A stretch of 60,345 nucleotides of DNA from JAWOFN01 sp046497505 [NCBI: bacterium] (GTDB lineage Bacteria; Blakebacterota; Blakebacteria; Blakebacterales): NCBI GenBank assembly GCA_046497505.1, contig JAWOFN010000010.1, forward strand, positions 1-60,345, given 5' to 3'. The position numbers and the translations under genes are program-made. A model generated the notes under the pieces. It made no database searches, was not told the origin of the DNA, and saw only the letters and a program-made list of their open reading frames with translations. Shown in pieces: positions 16,142-25,631 of this stretch. How positions within the stretch are numbered: position 1 is the first letter of the stretch; the number at the start of each line of letters is the position of its first letter.

Positions 16142-17497
16142 ATGCCCCGCATCCTGGTAGTGGACGACGAGGCGAGGATGGCCGCCCTGATCCGGCGGGA
16201 ACTGGAGGACGAGGGGTATGATGTCGTCACCGCTTCCGACGGTGAGGCCGCCCTCGAGCAGGTCGCCGCGGGGGAACTCGACCTGGTGGTCACCGACCTC
16301 AAGATGCCCGGCATGGACGGTATCGAACTGCTCCGGGAGGTCAAGGGTCGGGACGCCGACTGTGAGGTGATCCTCATGACTGCCTATGCCTCGGCGGAGA
16401 CGGCGGTGGAGGCCATGAAAGAGGGTGCCTACGACTACCTGGTGAAGCCGTTCGAGATGGCGGAGCTGGTGATGATGGTCGAACGCATCACCGAGCATCA
16501 GCGGCTGCGGGCCGAGAACCGCCAGCTGAAGGAGGACCTGAGCAGCGGTGCCGGTGAGATCATCGGGACCTCACCGGGGATCACGAAGGTCATGGAACTG
16601 GTCCGCCGTGTGGCCGGTCAGGCCACCACGGTCCTGATCCAGGGGGAATCGGGTACGGGCAAGGAACTGGTGGCCCGTACGATCCACGCCAGCAGCCGCC
16701 GGTCGGAGGAGGCCTTCGTGGCCGTGAACTGCGGCGCCATCCCCGACACCCTCATCGAATCCGAACTCTTCGGTCATGAGAAAGGGGCCTACACGGGGGC
16801 TTCCAGCCGGCGGCTCGGCAAGTTCGAGCTGGCCAACCGGGGGACGGTCTTCCTCGACGAGGTGGGGGAACTGGCTCCCCAGGCCCAGGTCAAGCTCCTC
16901 CGGGTGCTCCAGGAACGGTATGTGGAGCGCCTGGGCGGGACCCGTCCCGTCCCGGTGGACGTCAGGGTGCTGGCGGCCACCAACCGCGACCTCCACGACC
17001 TGGTCTCACGCGAGGAGTTCCGGGAGGACCTCTTCTATCGGCTGAACGTCTTCCCCATCCACATCCCGCCCCTGAGGTCGCGCCGAGAGGACATCCCGCT
17101 GCTGGCCCGTCACTTCCTGGAGGAGCACGGCAGGGAGAACACCTTCACCGACGAGGTCATGCGGATGCTGGTGGCCTACCCGTGGCCGGGGAACGTCCGG
17201 GAACTGGAGAACATCATCGAACGGGCCCTGATCCTGGCCGGTCCGGGGAACGAGGTCCTTCCCGAACACCTCTCGACCTTGGAGGGGAGGGGGATGCGGC
17301 CCATGCCGGGGCAGGAGGAAGAGGGCCCTCCCGTCCATATCCCCGAGGAGGGAGTGGACCTGGAGGAGGTGGAGAAGCGCCACATCCTGGAGGCCCTCCG
17401 GAAAGCGGACGGGAACAAGAGCGAGGCGGCCCGTCTGTTGCACATCACCCGCAGGCGTCTTTACTCTCGGATGAAGCACCACGATATAGACTACTGA
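16142..17497 (+). CDS. Sigma-54-dependent response regulator (NtrC family)
   Basis: 451 residues in three domains. The receiver has VVDDE, phospho-acceptor D52 and K102. The AAA+ sigma-54 activator domain has Walker A GESGTGKE (168-175), the sigma-54-contacting GAYTGA (215-220, Tyr variant of GAFTGA), Walker B FLDE (237-240) and the second [10 protein letters not shown] element. A Fis-type helix-turn-helix ends the protein ([20 protein letters not shown]). It activates RNA polymerase with sigma-54 at remote sites; targets unknown. I found no convincing -24/-12 promoter in the window's gaps. Cotranscribed with the kinase; the palindrome at 14631 is a candidate binding site. Confidence 0.93.
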   Translation: MPRILVVDDEARMAALIRRELEDEGYDVVTASDGEAALEQVAAGELDLVVTDLKMPGMDGIELLREVKGRDADCEVILMTAYASAETAVEAMKEGAYDYLVKPFEMAELVMMVERITEHQRLRAENRQLKEDLSSGAGEIIGTSPGITKVMELVRRVAGQATTVLIQGESGTGKELVARTIHASSRRSEEAFVAVNCGAIPDTLIESELFGHEKGAYTGASSRRLGKFELANRGTVFLDEVGELAPQAQVKLLRVLQERYVERLGGTRPVPVDVRVLAATNRDLHDLVSREEFREDLFYRLNVFPIHIPPLRSRREDIPLLARHFLEEHGRENTFTDEVMRMLVAYPWPGNVRELENIIERALILAGPGNEVLPEHLSTLEGRGMRPMPGQEEEGPPVHIPEEGVDLEEVEKRHILEALRKADGNKSEAARLLHITRRRLYSRMKHHDIDY

Positions 17498-17527
17498 GCA
17501 GTCGTACCGTCCGCCGAGGAGCCGAAC

Positions 17528-18538
17528 ATGGTCGACCGCATCGTCACCATCGACACCCACATCTACGAGCAGCAGCAGCGGATGTTCCCCGAGGCCTCCG
17601 GGGAGTTCTCAGGCCTGCTCTCCGACATCGGGCTGGCGGCCAAGATCATCGCCCGGGAGGTGAACAAGGCGGGGCTGGTGGACATCCTGGGTATGGCGGG
17701 GGGGATGAACGTCCAGGGAGAGCGGGTCCGGAAGCTGGACCTCTTCGGTCAGGACGTGCTGGTGGAGATCCTCACCCGGGGCGGTCACGCCTCCGCCATG
17801 ACCAGTGAGGAGAGCGCGGACATCACCTACATCCCCTCCGACCAGCGGAGGGGGGACTACATCGTGAGTTTCGACCCGCTGGACGGCTCCTCGAACATCG
17901 CGGCCAATGTGAGCATCGGCACCATCTTCAGTATCCACCGCAAGATGAGCGATGGGCCCGAGGCCACAGAGAGCGACGTGCTGCAGGAGGGCCGCTCCCA
18001 GATCGGTGCGGGCTACGTGGTGTACGGTTCCTCGACCATGCTGGTCTATACCGCGGGGGATGGCGTGTACGGCTTCACCCTCGACCCCAGCCTGGGCGAG
18101 TTCCTCCTCAGCCACCCCGGTATCAAGATCCCCGAGCGGGGGAAGATCTACAGCATCAACGAGGGGAACGCCCTCTACTGGAAGGATCACACGACCCGGT
18201 ACATCGAACACGTGAAGTGCGGGGGGGACGGCCGCCCCTATTCGAGCCGGTACATCGGAAGCCTGGTGGCGGACTTCCACCGCAACCTCCTCTACGGCGG
18301 TATCTTCCTCTATCCGGAGGACACGAAGGACCCGAAACGTCCCAGCGGCAAGCTCCGCCTCCTCTACGAGGCGGCGCCCCTGGCGATGATCGCGGAGGCG
18401 GCGGGAGGGAAGGCCACCACCGGGTTCGAAGATATCATGGACATCGACCCGAAGCAGCTCCACCAGCGGGTGCCCCTGATCCTGGGGAGCCCGAAGGACG
18501 TGGAGGATTACGAAGCCTTCTGCAGCGGGGAGAAGTAA
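17528..18538 (+). CDS. fbp: Fructose-1,6-bisphosphatase, class I
   Basis: Gluconeogenic hydrolysis of fructose 1,6-bisphosphate to fructose 6-phosphate. The lithium-sensitive phosphatase metal motif FDPLDGSSNI is at 115-124, with MTSEESADI as the upstream acidic site. YVVYGSSTMLVYT and the substrate loop SSRYIGSLVADFHRNLLYGGIF with KLRLLYEAAP are all present. 336 residues is the full family length. It begins 30 bases after the response regulator, so may share its transcript. A metallo-beta-lactamase-fold gene follows after 33 bases. Confidence 0.95.
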   Translation: MVDRIVTIDTHIYEQQQRMFPEASGEFSGLLSDIGLAAKIIAREVNKAGLVDILGMAGGMNVQGERVRKLDLFGQDVLVEILTRGGHASAMTSEESADITYIPSDQRRGDYIVSFDPLDGSSNIAANVSIGTIFSIHRKMSDGPEATESDVLQEGRSQIGAGYVVYGSSTMLVYTAGDGVYGFTLDPSLGEFLLSHPGIKIPERGKIYSINEGNALYWKDHTTRYIEHVKCGGDGRPYSSRYIGSLVADFHRNLLYGGIFLYPEDTKDPKRPSGKLRLLYEAAPLAMIAEAAGGKATTGFEDIMDIDPKQLHQRVPLILGSPKDVEDYEAFCSGEK

Positions 18539-18571
18539 CGGAAGCGCGTAACCCCGGAAGGAGACCCGGAC

Positions 18572-19264
18572 ATGATCACCGCGACCTGGCACGGACACGG
18601 ATGCTGGTCCTTCGACTTCGGCGGCACGGAGGTCCTCATCGACCCCTTCCTCTCCGAATCCCCCTCGGCGGATGTGGGCCCCGAGGACGTGGAGGCCGAC
18701 TTCATCCTGCTCACCCACGGGCACGGGGACCACTTCGGTGACACGGTGGCCATCGGGCAGCGCACGGACGCCACGGTGGTGGCGACCTTCGAGCTGGCCA
18801 GCTACTGCGAGTCGAAGGGACTGAAGACCCACCCCATGAACATCGGCGGGGGTCATGACTTCCCCTTCGGGAGGGTGGAGATGACCATCGCCCACCACTC
18901 ATCCGGGCTCATCGACGAGGATGGGCGGCCCATCTACCTGGGGGACCCGGCGGGCTTCCTCGTCCGTGCCCAGGAGAAGACCATCTACTTCGCCGGGGAC
19001 ACCGGCCTCTTCCTGGATATGAAGCTCATCGGGGACCGGAACCGTATCGACCTGGCCTTCCTGCCCACCGGGGACAACTTCACCATGGGGGTGGAGGAGG
19101 CGGTCACCGCCGCCGAGTACCTTAAGCCGAAGACAGTGATCCCCATGCACTACGGTACCTGGGACCTTATCGCCACCGATCCCAGGGCCTTTGCCGAAGG
19201 TGTGGAGAAGCTGGGTATCAACGCCGTCGTCCTGGAGGTGGGGGAAAGCCATACCCTCGAGTAG
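18572..19264 (+). CDS. Metal-dependent hydrolase, UPF0173 (metallo-beta-lactamase fold)
   Basis: UPF0173-type hydrolase of 230 residues. The di-metal motif is THGHGDH (H49, H51, D53, H54), with the further ligands AHHSS (H97 region), FAGDTGLF and PMHYGTW. The N-terminal WHGHGCWSFDFGGTEVLIDPF is the first beta-sheet pair typical of the UPF0173 group. Substrate unknown. No signal peptide, so cytoplasmic. AAGGAG lies ahead of the ATG. Confidence 0.88.
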   Translation: MITATWHGHGCWSFDFGGTEVLIDPFLSESPSADVGPEDVEADFILLTHGHGDHFGDTVAIGQRTDATVVATFELASYCESKGLKTHPMNIGGGHDFPFGRVEMTIAHHSSGLIDEDGRPIYLGDPAGFLVRAQEKTIYFAGDTGLFLDMKLIGDRNRIDLAFLPTGDNFTMGVEEAVTAAEYLKPKTVIPMHYGTWDLIATDPRAFAEGVEKLGINAVVLEVGESHTLE

Positions 19265-19276
19265 GACGGAGCGCAG

Positions 19277-20023
19277 GTGAGCGATATCATCCAGGGAGGG
19301 GAGGGGCCGGCGCTGAAGGGCTGTGTGGCCCTCCTCTGCTTCATGGAGCAGCCGGGACCGGGATCGCTGAAGAGCCCCCTGGCCGCCCGCATCGGTGAGG
19401 AAGCGGCGGTCCGACTCTACCGGGCCTTCCTGGAGAGTACGGTCCGCACGGCGCTGCGGACCCGGCCGGTCCTGACCCCGGTGGGGGTGGGCACCCCCGA
19501 CGATGCACTCACCATCCTCCGCGAGATCGCAGGGCCCCGTCTCCCCCTCTGGCCCCAGGGGGAGGGGGACCTGGGGCAGCGGATGGCCCGAGCCTCCGCC
19601 CGGGCCTTCTCGGGCGGGGCGGAGAAGGTCCTGGTCATCGGTACCGACGCCCCCGACCTTCCCCTGGGACACCTCCTGGGGGCCGCCCGACGCCTGGACC
19701 GGGAGGACGTGGTCCTGGGACCCGGCCGGGACGGCGGGTACTATCTTTTCGGTCTCAGTCGCCCTGTCCCGGGTCTCTTCCGGGGGGTGGAGTGGAGCAG
19801 CGACCGGGTCCTCCAGCAGACGGTCCGCCGGGTCCGAGCGGCCGGGCTTCGTTCCAGTTACCTGCCCGTCCGGTCCGAGGTCGACGGACCGCAGGACCTC
19901 CTGGACCTCCGGGACCGCCTGCATCGGGCGGCAGGCACCTCCGCCGGGCAGACTGTGGGGATGGAAGATCTCCGCAGCGCGGTGGACCGGGCGGCCGCCC
20001 TCATGGAGACACCTCCCCCCTGA
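19277..20023 (+). CDS. DUF2064/TIGR04282-family glycosyltransferase
   Basis: GT-A-fold nucleotidyl/glycosyltransferase-like protein of the group linked to arsenosugar synthesis in other bacteria. Motifs seen: VIGTDAPDLPLGHL (DxD-like site), GPGRDGGYYLFGL, SSDRVLQQT and VDGPQDLLDL. The N-terminal nucleotide-binding loop, usually of the form KxPxPGxVKTRL, reads EQPGPGSLKSPLAARIG here. The lysine-threonine-arginine is thus altered to KSP, and activity is uncertain. Start is GTG at 19277. No radical-SAM or arsenic genes are nearby, so the arsenosugar role is not supported by context. Confidence 0.75.
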   Translation: MSDIIQGGEGPALKGCVALLCFMEQPGPGSLKSPLAARIGEEAAVRLYRAFLESTVRTALRTRPVLTPVGVGTPDDALTILREIAGPRLPLWPQGEGDLGQRMARASARAFSGGAEKVLVIGTDAPDLPLGHLLGAARRLDREDVVLGPGRDGGYYLFGLSRPVPGLFRGVEWSSDRVLQQTVRRVRAAGLRSSYLPVRSEVDGPQDLLDLRDRLHRAAGTSAGQTVGMEDLRSAVDRAAALMETPPP

Positions 20024-20158
20024 TCGCCGGAGCCTCCGCACCCCGACATCCCTCCGCACCCCGCCCAGCGCGCTCTCGCCCCCGGTGAGGAGACCTCCCC
20101 GGGACCCTTCCCGAGAAAAATTCCGACCCAATAGGCCCGGTTCGAGACCGCCCTGGAC

Positions 20159-20171
20159 TTAGGACTCCTAA
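20159..20171. promoter_or_regulatory. 13-bp palindrome upstream of bshB1
   Basis: TTAGGA-C-TCCTAA, arms of six with one central base, 112 bases before the bshB1 start within a 260-base gap (20024-20283) that holds no other feature I can name. Possible operator for the bacillithiol operon; no promoter hexamers could be assigned confidently beside it. Confidence 0.35.
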
Positions 20172-20283
20172 ATGTTGTTGGGGCGGACATCATCCGACAC
20201 CGGCGGCCTTGCGCAGGCCCCCCGCTGCCGGTTCATTGTCCCGCACAGACCTTCCGAGACCATCGACCGAGGAGCCGTGTTCC

Positions 20284-21015
20284 GTGAGTCTGGACGTACT
20301 GGCCATCGCCGCCCACCGTGACGACATCGAACTGCGTGCCGGGGGCACCCTGATCCGCCTGGCCGAGGAGGGCTACGAGGTGGGTGCCTTGGACCTCACG
20401 GCAGGGGAGGCGGGGACCAGCGGGGACGCGCCGACCCGTGAGGAGGAGGCCGCGGAGGCCGCACAGGTCATGGGGCTCGCGCACAGGGAGTGCCTGGGCC
20501 TGTCCGACGGCGCCCTGGACGCTCGGGACCGGGGGGCACTGCGGGCGGTCGTGGAGGTCATCCGGCGCCACAGGCCCATTCTGGTCATCGCTCCCTACTG
20601 GGTCACCCGGCACCCGGACCACCGGGAGGCCAGCGAGCTGGTCACCGATGCCGCCTTCTTCGCCGGCATGAAGAAGTTCGAGGCCGAGGGGGCTCCGTAC
20701 CGTCCCCACGACGTTTGGTACTTCATGATGCGTTACCGCTTCGAACCCTCGGTCATCGTGGACATCTCCGATCACTTCGATCGGAAGCGAGAGGCGGTGA
20801 TGGCCTACCGCAGCCAGTTCTACGATCCGGACGCCCCCAGGGACCCCGAGGACGAGACCTGGATCTCGAAACCGGAGTTCCTGGACGAGATCTGGACCAT
20901 GGACCGTCACTACGGGAGGCTGATCCGTGCCCGATACGGCGAGCCCTTCTTCATGAAGCATCCGCCGGAGGCCATCGATCCGGTGGCCCTTTCCCGGCCG
21001 CGCCGATACTACTAG
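20284..21015 (+). CDS. bshB1: Bacillithiol biosynthesis deacetylase BshB1
   Basis: PIG-L-type zinc deacetylase removing acetate from GlcNAc-malate, step two of bacillithiol synthesis. Zinc motif AAHRDDIELRAGGTL (H11, D13, D14; the family usually has HPDD). DLTAGEAGTSGDAPTREEEA and VTRHPDHREAS supply the third zinc ligand and substrate loop. GMKKF and SQFYD are BshB1-specific. GTG 20284 chosen because GAGGAG lies nine bases upstream and the family N-terminus starts there. 243 residues. It is followed by bshA; bshC is not in the window. Confidence 0.9.
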   Translation: MSLDVLAIAAHRDDIELRAGGTLIRLAEEGYEVGALDLTAGEAGTSGDAPTREEEAAEAAQVMGLAHRECLGLSDGALDARDRGALRAVVEVIRRHRPILVIAPYWVTRHPDHREASELVTDAAFFAGMKKFEAEGAPYRPHDVWYFMMRYRFEPSVIVDISDHFDRKREAVMAYRSQFYDPDAPRDPEDETWISKPEFLDEIWTMDRHYGRLIRARYGEPFFMKHPPEAIDPVALSRPRRYY

Positions 21016-21077
21016 CCTGATATCCTGTAATGGGGGCTTCAGACCCCCGGTCCGACGACCACGCCCGGGAGTTCCGC

Positions 21078-22229
21078 ATGGACGCGCCGAAAGGCCGCAT
21101 CGGCATCACCTGCTATCCCACCTTCGGAGGGAGCGGGATCCTCGCCACCGAACTGGGGCTGGAACTGGCCCGTCGGGGGTGGGAGGTCCACTTCATCTCC
21201 AGCCGGACACCCCGCAGGATCGCCGACTACCGGGAGCGGGTCTTCGTCCACGAGGTGGAACCCATGCGGTACCCCCTCTTCGAGCACACCCCCTTCGCCC
21301 TGGCCCTGGCCGTCAAACAGGCCGAGGTGGCCCGAGGGTTCGATCTCGATCTGCTGCACGTGCACTACGCCATCCCCCACGCGACCAGCGCCTGGCTGGC
21401 ACAGCAGATGCTCGACCGTCGGGGCCTCGTCCGGCACCTGAAGATCCTCACCACCCTCCACGGCACGGACATCACCCTGGTGGGTCAGGACCCCTCCTAC
21501 TACGACATCACGCGGTTCAGTCTGGAGGTCTCGGACGGTATCACCGCGGTCTCTGACTACCTCACCGGCGAGACCCGACGGATCTTCAACCTGGACGCGG
21601 AGATCGAGCGCATCCACAATTTCGTGGACACCGAGGAGTACGTGCCCGACCCCCCTGAGAGTCCCTGCAGGGAGAAGATGGGGTTCGGGGACGAGAAGCT
21701 CATGCTCCACGTCAGCAACTTCCGTGAGGTGAAGCGGATCCCCGATCTCATGGAGATCTTCCTGCGGGTGAGCCGGCGGATGGATAGCCGGCTCCTGCTG
21801 GTGGGTGAGGGCCCCGAACTGGCCCGGGCCCTCCGCTTCGGCCGCACCCACGGTCTGGAGGACCGGGTACACGCCATGGGCCGTGTCGAGAGTCCCGCCT
21901 GTTTCCTCGCCATGTCCGACCTCCTGTTGCTCCCCTCCCGGTCCGAGTCCTTCGGGCTGGTGGCCCTGGAGGCCCTCTCCACCGCCACACCGGTTGTGGC
22001 CAGCAGGGTGGGGGGGCTCCCCGAGGTGGTCTCCCACGGGGAGGACGGCTACCTGGAGGAGGCGGGTGACGTGGATGCCATGGCGGCAAGGGCCCTGGAA
22101 CTCCTCGGTGACGAACGGCTCTTGCGGGCCTTTGGTGCCCGGGGGAGGGAACGGGCGGTGAACAGCTTCAGCCGCGACCGGATCGTGGATCAGTACGAGG
22201 CCTATTATCAGAGGATCCTTTCGGGATGA
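21078..22229 (+). CDS. bshA: N-acetyl-alpha-D-glucosaminyl L-malate synthase BshA
   Basis: GT4 glycosyltransferase (GT-B fold) joining UDP-GlcNAc to L-malate, first step of bacillithiol synthesis. IGITCYPTFGGSGILATELG is the BshA-specific N-terminus; HVHYAIPHATSAWLA, TLHGTDITLVGQDPSY and HVSNFREVKR follow. SESFGLVALEAL is the catalytic EX7E-type motif. 383 residues from ATG 21078, which has GGGAG at seven bases; an ATG at 21030 has no ribosome site. The stop overlaps the next ATG (ATGA). Clustering with bshB1 supports bacillithiol as the organism's low-molecular-weight thiol. Confidence 0.93.
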   Translation: MDAPKGRIGITCYPTFGGSGILATELGLELARRGWEVHFISSRTPRRIADYRERVFVHEVEPMRYPLFEHTPFALALAVKQAEVARGFDLDLLHVHYAIPHATSAWLAQQMLDRRGLVRHLKILTTLHGTDITLVGQDPSYYDITRFSLEVSDGITAVSDYLTGETRRIFNLDAEIERIHNFVDTEEYVPDPPESPCREKMGFGDEKLMLHVSNFREVKRIPDLMEIFLRVSRRMDSRLLLVGEGPELARALRFGRTHGLEDRVHAMGRVESPACFLAMSDLLLLPSRSESFGLVALEALSTATPVVASRVGGLPEVVSHGEDGYLEEAGDVDAMAARALELLGDERLLRAFGARGRERAVNSFSRDRIVDQYEAYYQRILSG

Positions 22230-22861
22230 ACCTCGGGGATGGCGCCCCCTATCGGACCGTCCGGGAACCGGGCCGGGCCGAATGGAAGGAGAAGGGAAGC
22301 CGTTTCCTCGCCTTCATCGAACCCTGTCCGGATCTCCCGAGGGCCGAAGCACGTATCCACGACTGCAGAGACCGTCACACGGACGCTACCCACGTATGCT
22401 GGGCCTGGCGGCTGCGGACGGAACCGGATCCGGGAGAGGCTTCTTCCGATGCCGGCGAACCGGCCGGCACCGCCGGCGTACCCATGCTGGGGACCCTCCG
22501 TTCCGCCCGGGTGTGGGATGTGCTGGGGATCGTGGTGCGCTGGTACGGTGGGACGAACCTGGGCAGGGGCGGACTGATACGCGCCTATCGGGGCGTACTG
22601 GCCGACGCGGTAGAGGCGGCCCAGGTGGTCGAGGCCCTTCCCCGGGTGCGGGTGACCGCGGCCGCCCCGATGGGACGGGTCGGCGATCTCCACCGGGTCC
22701 TCTCGGTCCTGGGAGCCGAATACGGGGAGCAGCGTGTCGGGGGCGGGGAGGTCCTTCAGGATGTGGTGGTGCCGCTGCGAGACCTGGAGCGACTGGACGA
22801 CATGATCACCGAGGCGACACACGGGGAGGGCAGGGTGCTGCGCGGAGAGGGGATGGGATGA
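22226..22861 (+). CDS. YigZ/IMPACT-family protein
   Basis: UPF0029-type protein of 211 residues. The IMPACT N-terminal domain is clear: EWKEKGSRFLAFIEP, ATHVCWAWRL, SSDAGEPAGTAGVPML and VVRWYGGTNLGRGGLIRAY. A shorter ferredoxin-like C-terminal domain follows. Function in bacteria is not settled; the eukaryotic relative modulates translation through GCN2. It overlaps bshA by four bases and lptD by four bases (both ATGA), so the four genes are one translationally coupled unit. Confidence 0.88.
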   Translation: MNLGDGAPYRTVREPGRAEWKEKGSRFLAFIEPCPDLPRAEARIHDCRDRHTDATHVCWAWRLRTEPDPGEASSDAGEPAGTAGVPMLGTLRSARVWDVLGIVVRWYGGTNLGRGGLIRAYRGVLADAVEAAQVVEALPRVRVTAAAPMGRVGDLHRVLSVLGAEYGEQRVGGGEVLQDVVVPLRDLERLDDMITEATHGEGRVLRGEGMG

Positions 22862-25500
22862 GGAAGAGCTGTACCGGCCGTCTCCTCCACCTCTTCCTCC
22901 CTTTGCTCCTCCTGGCGGGGACGCTGGCCGGTGCCCATCCGTGCGCCTGGGCAGGAGTCCTCCCCCAGGTCCCGCCTCCCCTCTCCTCGCGGTCCGTCGC
23001 CCCTCCCGACAGTCTCGGCATCCTGGGACCCGCATCCGCTCTCCAGGACACGGGAGCGGTCACGCAGGAACCCCTCCCGGAACGCTCCTCCTCGGTGCGG
23101 GACAGCGTGTGGGGATGGGGAGCGGTCATCACCACCGACGGCAGCGAGGCCACCTTCAGGGGTTCGGTCCAGGAGCCGGCTCGGGTCTCCTACATGAACA
23201 TGGAGCTCACCGCCGGGACCATCGTCTACGATACCGAGAAGGAGATCCTCACCGCCCTCCCCATGGCGGACACCACCGAGGGGGGCGGAGGGGAGGAGAT
23301 CCACCGCCCGGTGTTCAGCCAGGGTGACCAGCGGGTGGTGGGGGACCGGATGAACTACGACCTCCGGGCCGAGAAGGGTGTCGTATTCGGGGCGGACACC
23401 GCGTACGAAGCGGGCTACTACCACGGACGGCGGATCAGTGCCATCACCGGGGAGCCGGACTACCTCCTGGTGCGGGATGCCTCGTATACCACATGCGACA
23501 TCGACGACCCGCACTACCACTTCGCCGCGAAGAAGATGAAGATCATCCCCGAGGACAAGGTGATCGGTCGCCACATCGTCTTCTACCAGCGCATCCCGTT
23601 CATGGACTTCGACATGCCGCTCTTCTACGTCCCCTTCCTGGTCCGTTCGATCCGGACCGGGCGGCAGTCGGGGCTTCTCATGCCCAAGTACTCGAGCAAC
23701 TCGCTCACCGGGATCACCCTCAAGGACCTGGGTTACTACTGGGCCCCCAGCGACTATTTCGACACCCGGCTGGCCCTGGACCTCACCGAGAAGCAGGGTA
23801 TCGTGGTACGCAGCCGCACGCGCTACGCCCTGCGCTACAAGCTTCAGGGGAACGTGGAGGGCACCTACAACCGGGACAGGGCCCGGGGGGTCGAGCGGTG
23901 GTGGACCCGGTTCAACCACTCCCACGAGGTCACCCCCAGTCTTCGGCTCGTGGCCCAGGGCAACTTCGAGTCCTCCCGGAATATCCGGGAGTTCGAGGAC
24001 AACTTCGAGCGACGGCTCCGCAGGGTACTCAGGAGTCACCTCAACGCCAGCAAGCGGTTCGAGAGCGGGGCCAGTCTCTCGGCCACGGTGAGCCAGGAAC
24101 GCTACCTGGACTTTCCCGAGACCGTGGAGACCACGCTGCCCAACCTCACCTTCCGGGTCCCGCGCCAGCCCCTGTTCGGATCCGAGGACAGCGGCCGGGA
24201 GCGGGGAGGGAGCCCCGGAGGACTGGCGGGCTTCGGGTTCGGAGGAGGGGCACAGGAAGAAGAGACTGCGGTCCCGCCCTGGTATGAGAACCTCTATGTG
24301 GACTACAACCTGGCGACGCTCAGCCGGATCCGGTCGACCCTGGAGGTGAGCGGTTCGGACACCTCCCGGGTGACCACCGACCATTCCGGCCTGCAGCAGC
24401 GGGCCAACCTCACCTATTCGGGGAGGGCGGGGGTCCTCAACATACAGCCCAACTTCTCGGCCCGGGAGGCCTGGTACTTCGGGAACGAGGCCGAGGACGG
24501 CTTCCAGCGCCGCCTGCTGTGGGACTCGAGTCTGCGGGCAAGCACGAAGATCTATGGGATGACGGAGCGGCCCCTGGGCATAGACGCTTCCTTCCGGCAC
24601 GTGGTGGAGCCCAGCATCTCCTATGTATACAGTCCCGACTTCACCGACCTCCCCGAGGTGCCCGGCACCTTCGGCGGGGCGGGGGGTCCCCAGCAGGCCA
24701 TCCGCTTCAGCCTGGGACAGGTCTTCCAGATGAAACGGCAGGCGGGAGAGCAGGAACGGAAGACCGACCTGGCCCGGGTGAGCACCAGCGGGAGCTACAA
24801 CAGCAGGTCCCGCGGCGGCAAGAAACTGTCGGAGATAAGTACTTCCGTTAACATGAACCCCGCACGGGCGCTGAGTCTGCAGCTGAACGTGGTGCACGAC
24901 TTCTACACCCCGGGGACCGTGAACCAGCAAGGGGTCGAGCCCAGGTTCCAGTGGACCCCGGTGACCCAGAACGTCACCTACCGAAGTTCGGTGCGGTTCA
25001 GCAGTCAGGACCTCATGAGCTGGCTGGGTCTGCGGGGCGCTGCTTCCGACGCCGCGGACGAGGAGGAGGAACCGGGAGAGACCCCTTCCGCGGAGCAGCA
25101 GGGCGAGCAGGAGGAGGACATCCCCTTCGCTTCGGAGTCGGGCCAGCAGGGGGAGTTCGGTCGGCAGCCCGCCCGTCGCCGTGCGAGGGGGGCGGCGCTC
25201 TGGAACCTGCGGCTGAACCATGATTTCGGCTGGCAGCGGGCGGTGGAGACGAACCGGCACAGTCTGGACGGTTCGCTCTCCTTCAACCTGCCCAAGTGGA
25301 GCCTCTCATGGACCGCCCGGTATGACGTGGCCCGAAACGAGATGGTCCGACAGACCTTCGACATCCACCGGGACCTCCACTGCTGGGAGGCACGTCTGCA
25401 GGTGGTGGCCACCGGACCGGGACGGGGATTCTGGTTCGTGATCAACATCAAGGACATCCCCGAGATCAAGTACGAGCAGCGGCGGACCATCTACCCCTGA
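22858..25500 (+). CDS. lptD: LPS-assembly outer-membrane protein LptD
   Basis: Outer-membrane beta-barrel that inserts lipopolysaccharide in the outer leaflet. A signal peptide (about 1-31) precedes an OstA/LptA-like beta-jellyroll: TFRGSVQEPARVSYMNMELT, DQRVVGDRMNYDL, VVFGADTAYEAGYYHG. The barrel part begins with the LptD hallmark MPLFYVPFLVRSIRTGRQSG followed by LLMPKYSSNS. An acidic Glu/Gln-rich stretch at about 730-760 is probably a loop. 880 residues. Its presence shows the cell is LPS-bearing. ATG overlaps the yigZ stop. The final strand region ends ERRTIYP without the usual terminal aromatic. Confidence 0.9.
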   Translation: MRKSCTGRLLHLFLPLLLLAGTLAGAHPCAWAGVLPQVPPPLSSRSVAPPDSLGILGPASALQDTGAVTQEPLPERSSSVRDSVWGWGAVITTDGSEATFRGSVQEPARVSYMNMELTAGTIVYDTEKEILTALPMADTTEGGGGEEIHRPVFSQGDQRVVGDRMNYDLRAEKGVVFGADTAYEAGYYHGRRISAITGEPDYLLVRDASYTTCDIDDPHYHFAAKKMKIIPEDKVIGRHIVFYQRIPFMDFDMPLFYVPFLVRSIRTGRQSGLLMPKYSSNSLTGITLKDLGYYWAPSDYFDTRLALDLTEKQGIVVRSRTRYALRYKLQGNVEGTYNRDRARGVERWWTRFNHSHEVTPSLRLVAQGNFESSRNIREFEDNFERRLRRVLRSHLNASKRFESGASLSATVSQERYLDFPETVETTLPNLTFRVPRQPLFGSEDSGRERGGSPGGLAGFGFGGGAQEEETAVPPWYENLYVDYNLATLSRIRSTLEVSGSDTSRVTTDHSGLQQRANLTYSGRAGVLNIQPNFSAREAWYFGNEAEDGFQRRLLWDSSLRASTKIYGMTERPLGIDASFRHVVEPSISYVYSPDFTDLPEVPGTFGGAGGPQQAIRFSLGQVFQMKRQAGEQERKTDLARVSTSGSYNSRSRGGKKLSEISTSVNMNPARALSLQLNVVHDFYTPGTVNQQGVEPRFQWTPVTQNVTYRSSVRFSSQDLMSWLGLRGAASDAADEEEEPGETPSAEQQGEQEEDIPFASESGQQGEFGRQPARRRARGAALWNLRLNHDFGWQRAVETNRHSLDGSLSFNLPKWSLSWTARYDVARNEMVRQTFDIHRDLHCWEARLQVVATGPGRGFWFVINIKDIPEIKYEQRRTIYP

Positions 25501-25546
25501 TCGCCGCGAAGCCAGCACCAGCAAGGGCTCACGGCCAGCCCGTCTC

Positions 25547-25576
25547 TTGACATCGATTCCGGCGTGCTCCTATGAT
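25547..25576 (+). promoter_or_regulatory. Strong sigma-70-type promoter for hup
   Basis: TTGACA (25547-25552), 18-base spacer, TATGAT (25571-25576), about 55 bases before the hup ATG. It is the closest match to consensus seen in the window, as expected for an abundant protein. Confidence 0.78.
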
Positions 25577-25631
25577 GGGCCCGCCTTTCAGGAACGCACC
25601 CGAACCTCAACCGATCCTCAGGAGGTCCAGC

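Noticed and set aside
22756-25260. An 834-codon minus-strand frame opposite lptD
   Set aside because: Shadow of lptD; no ribosome site and no recognisable domain.
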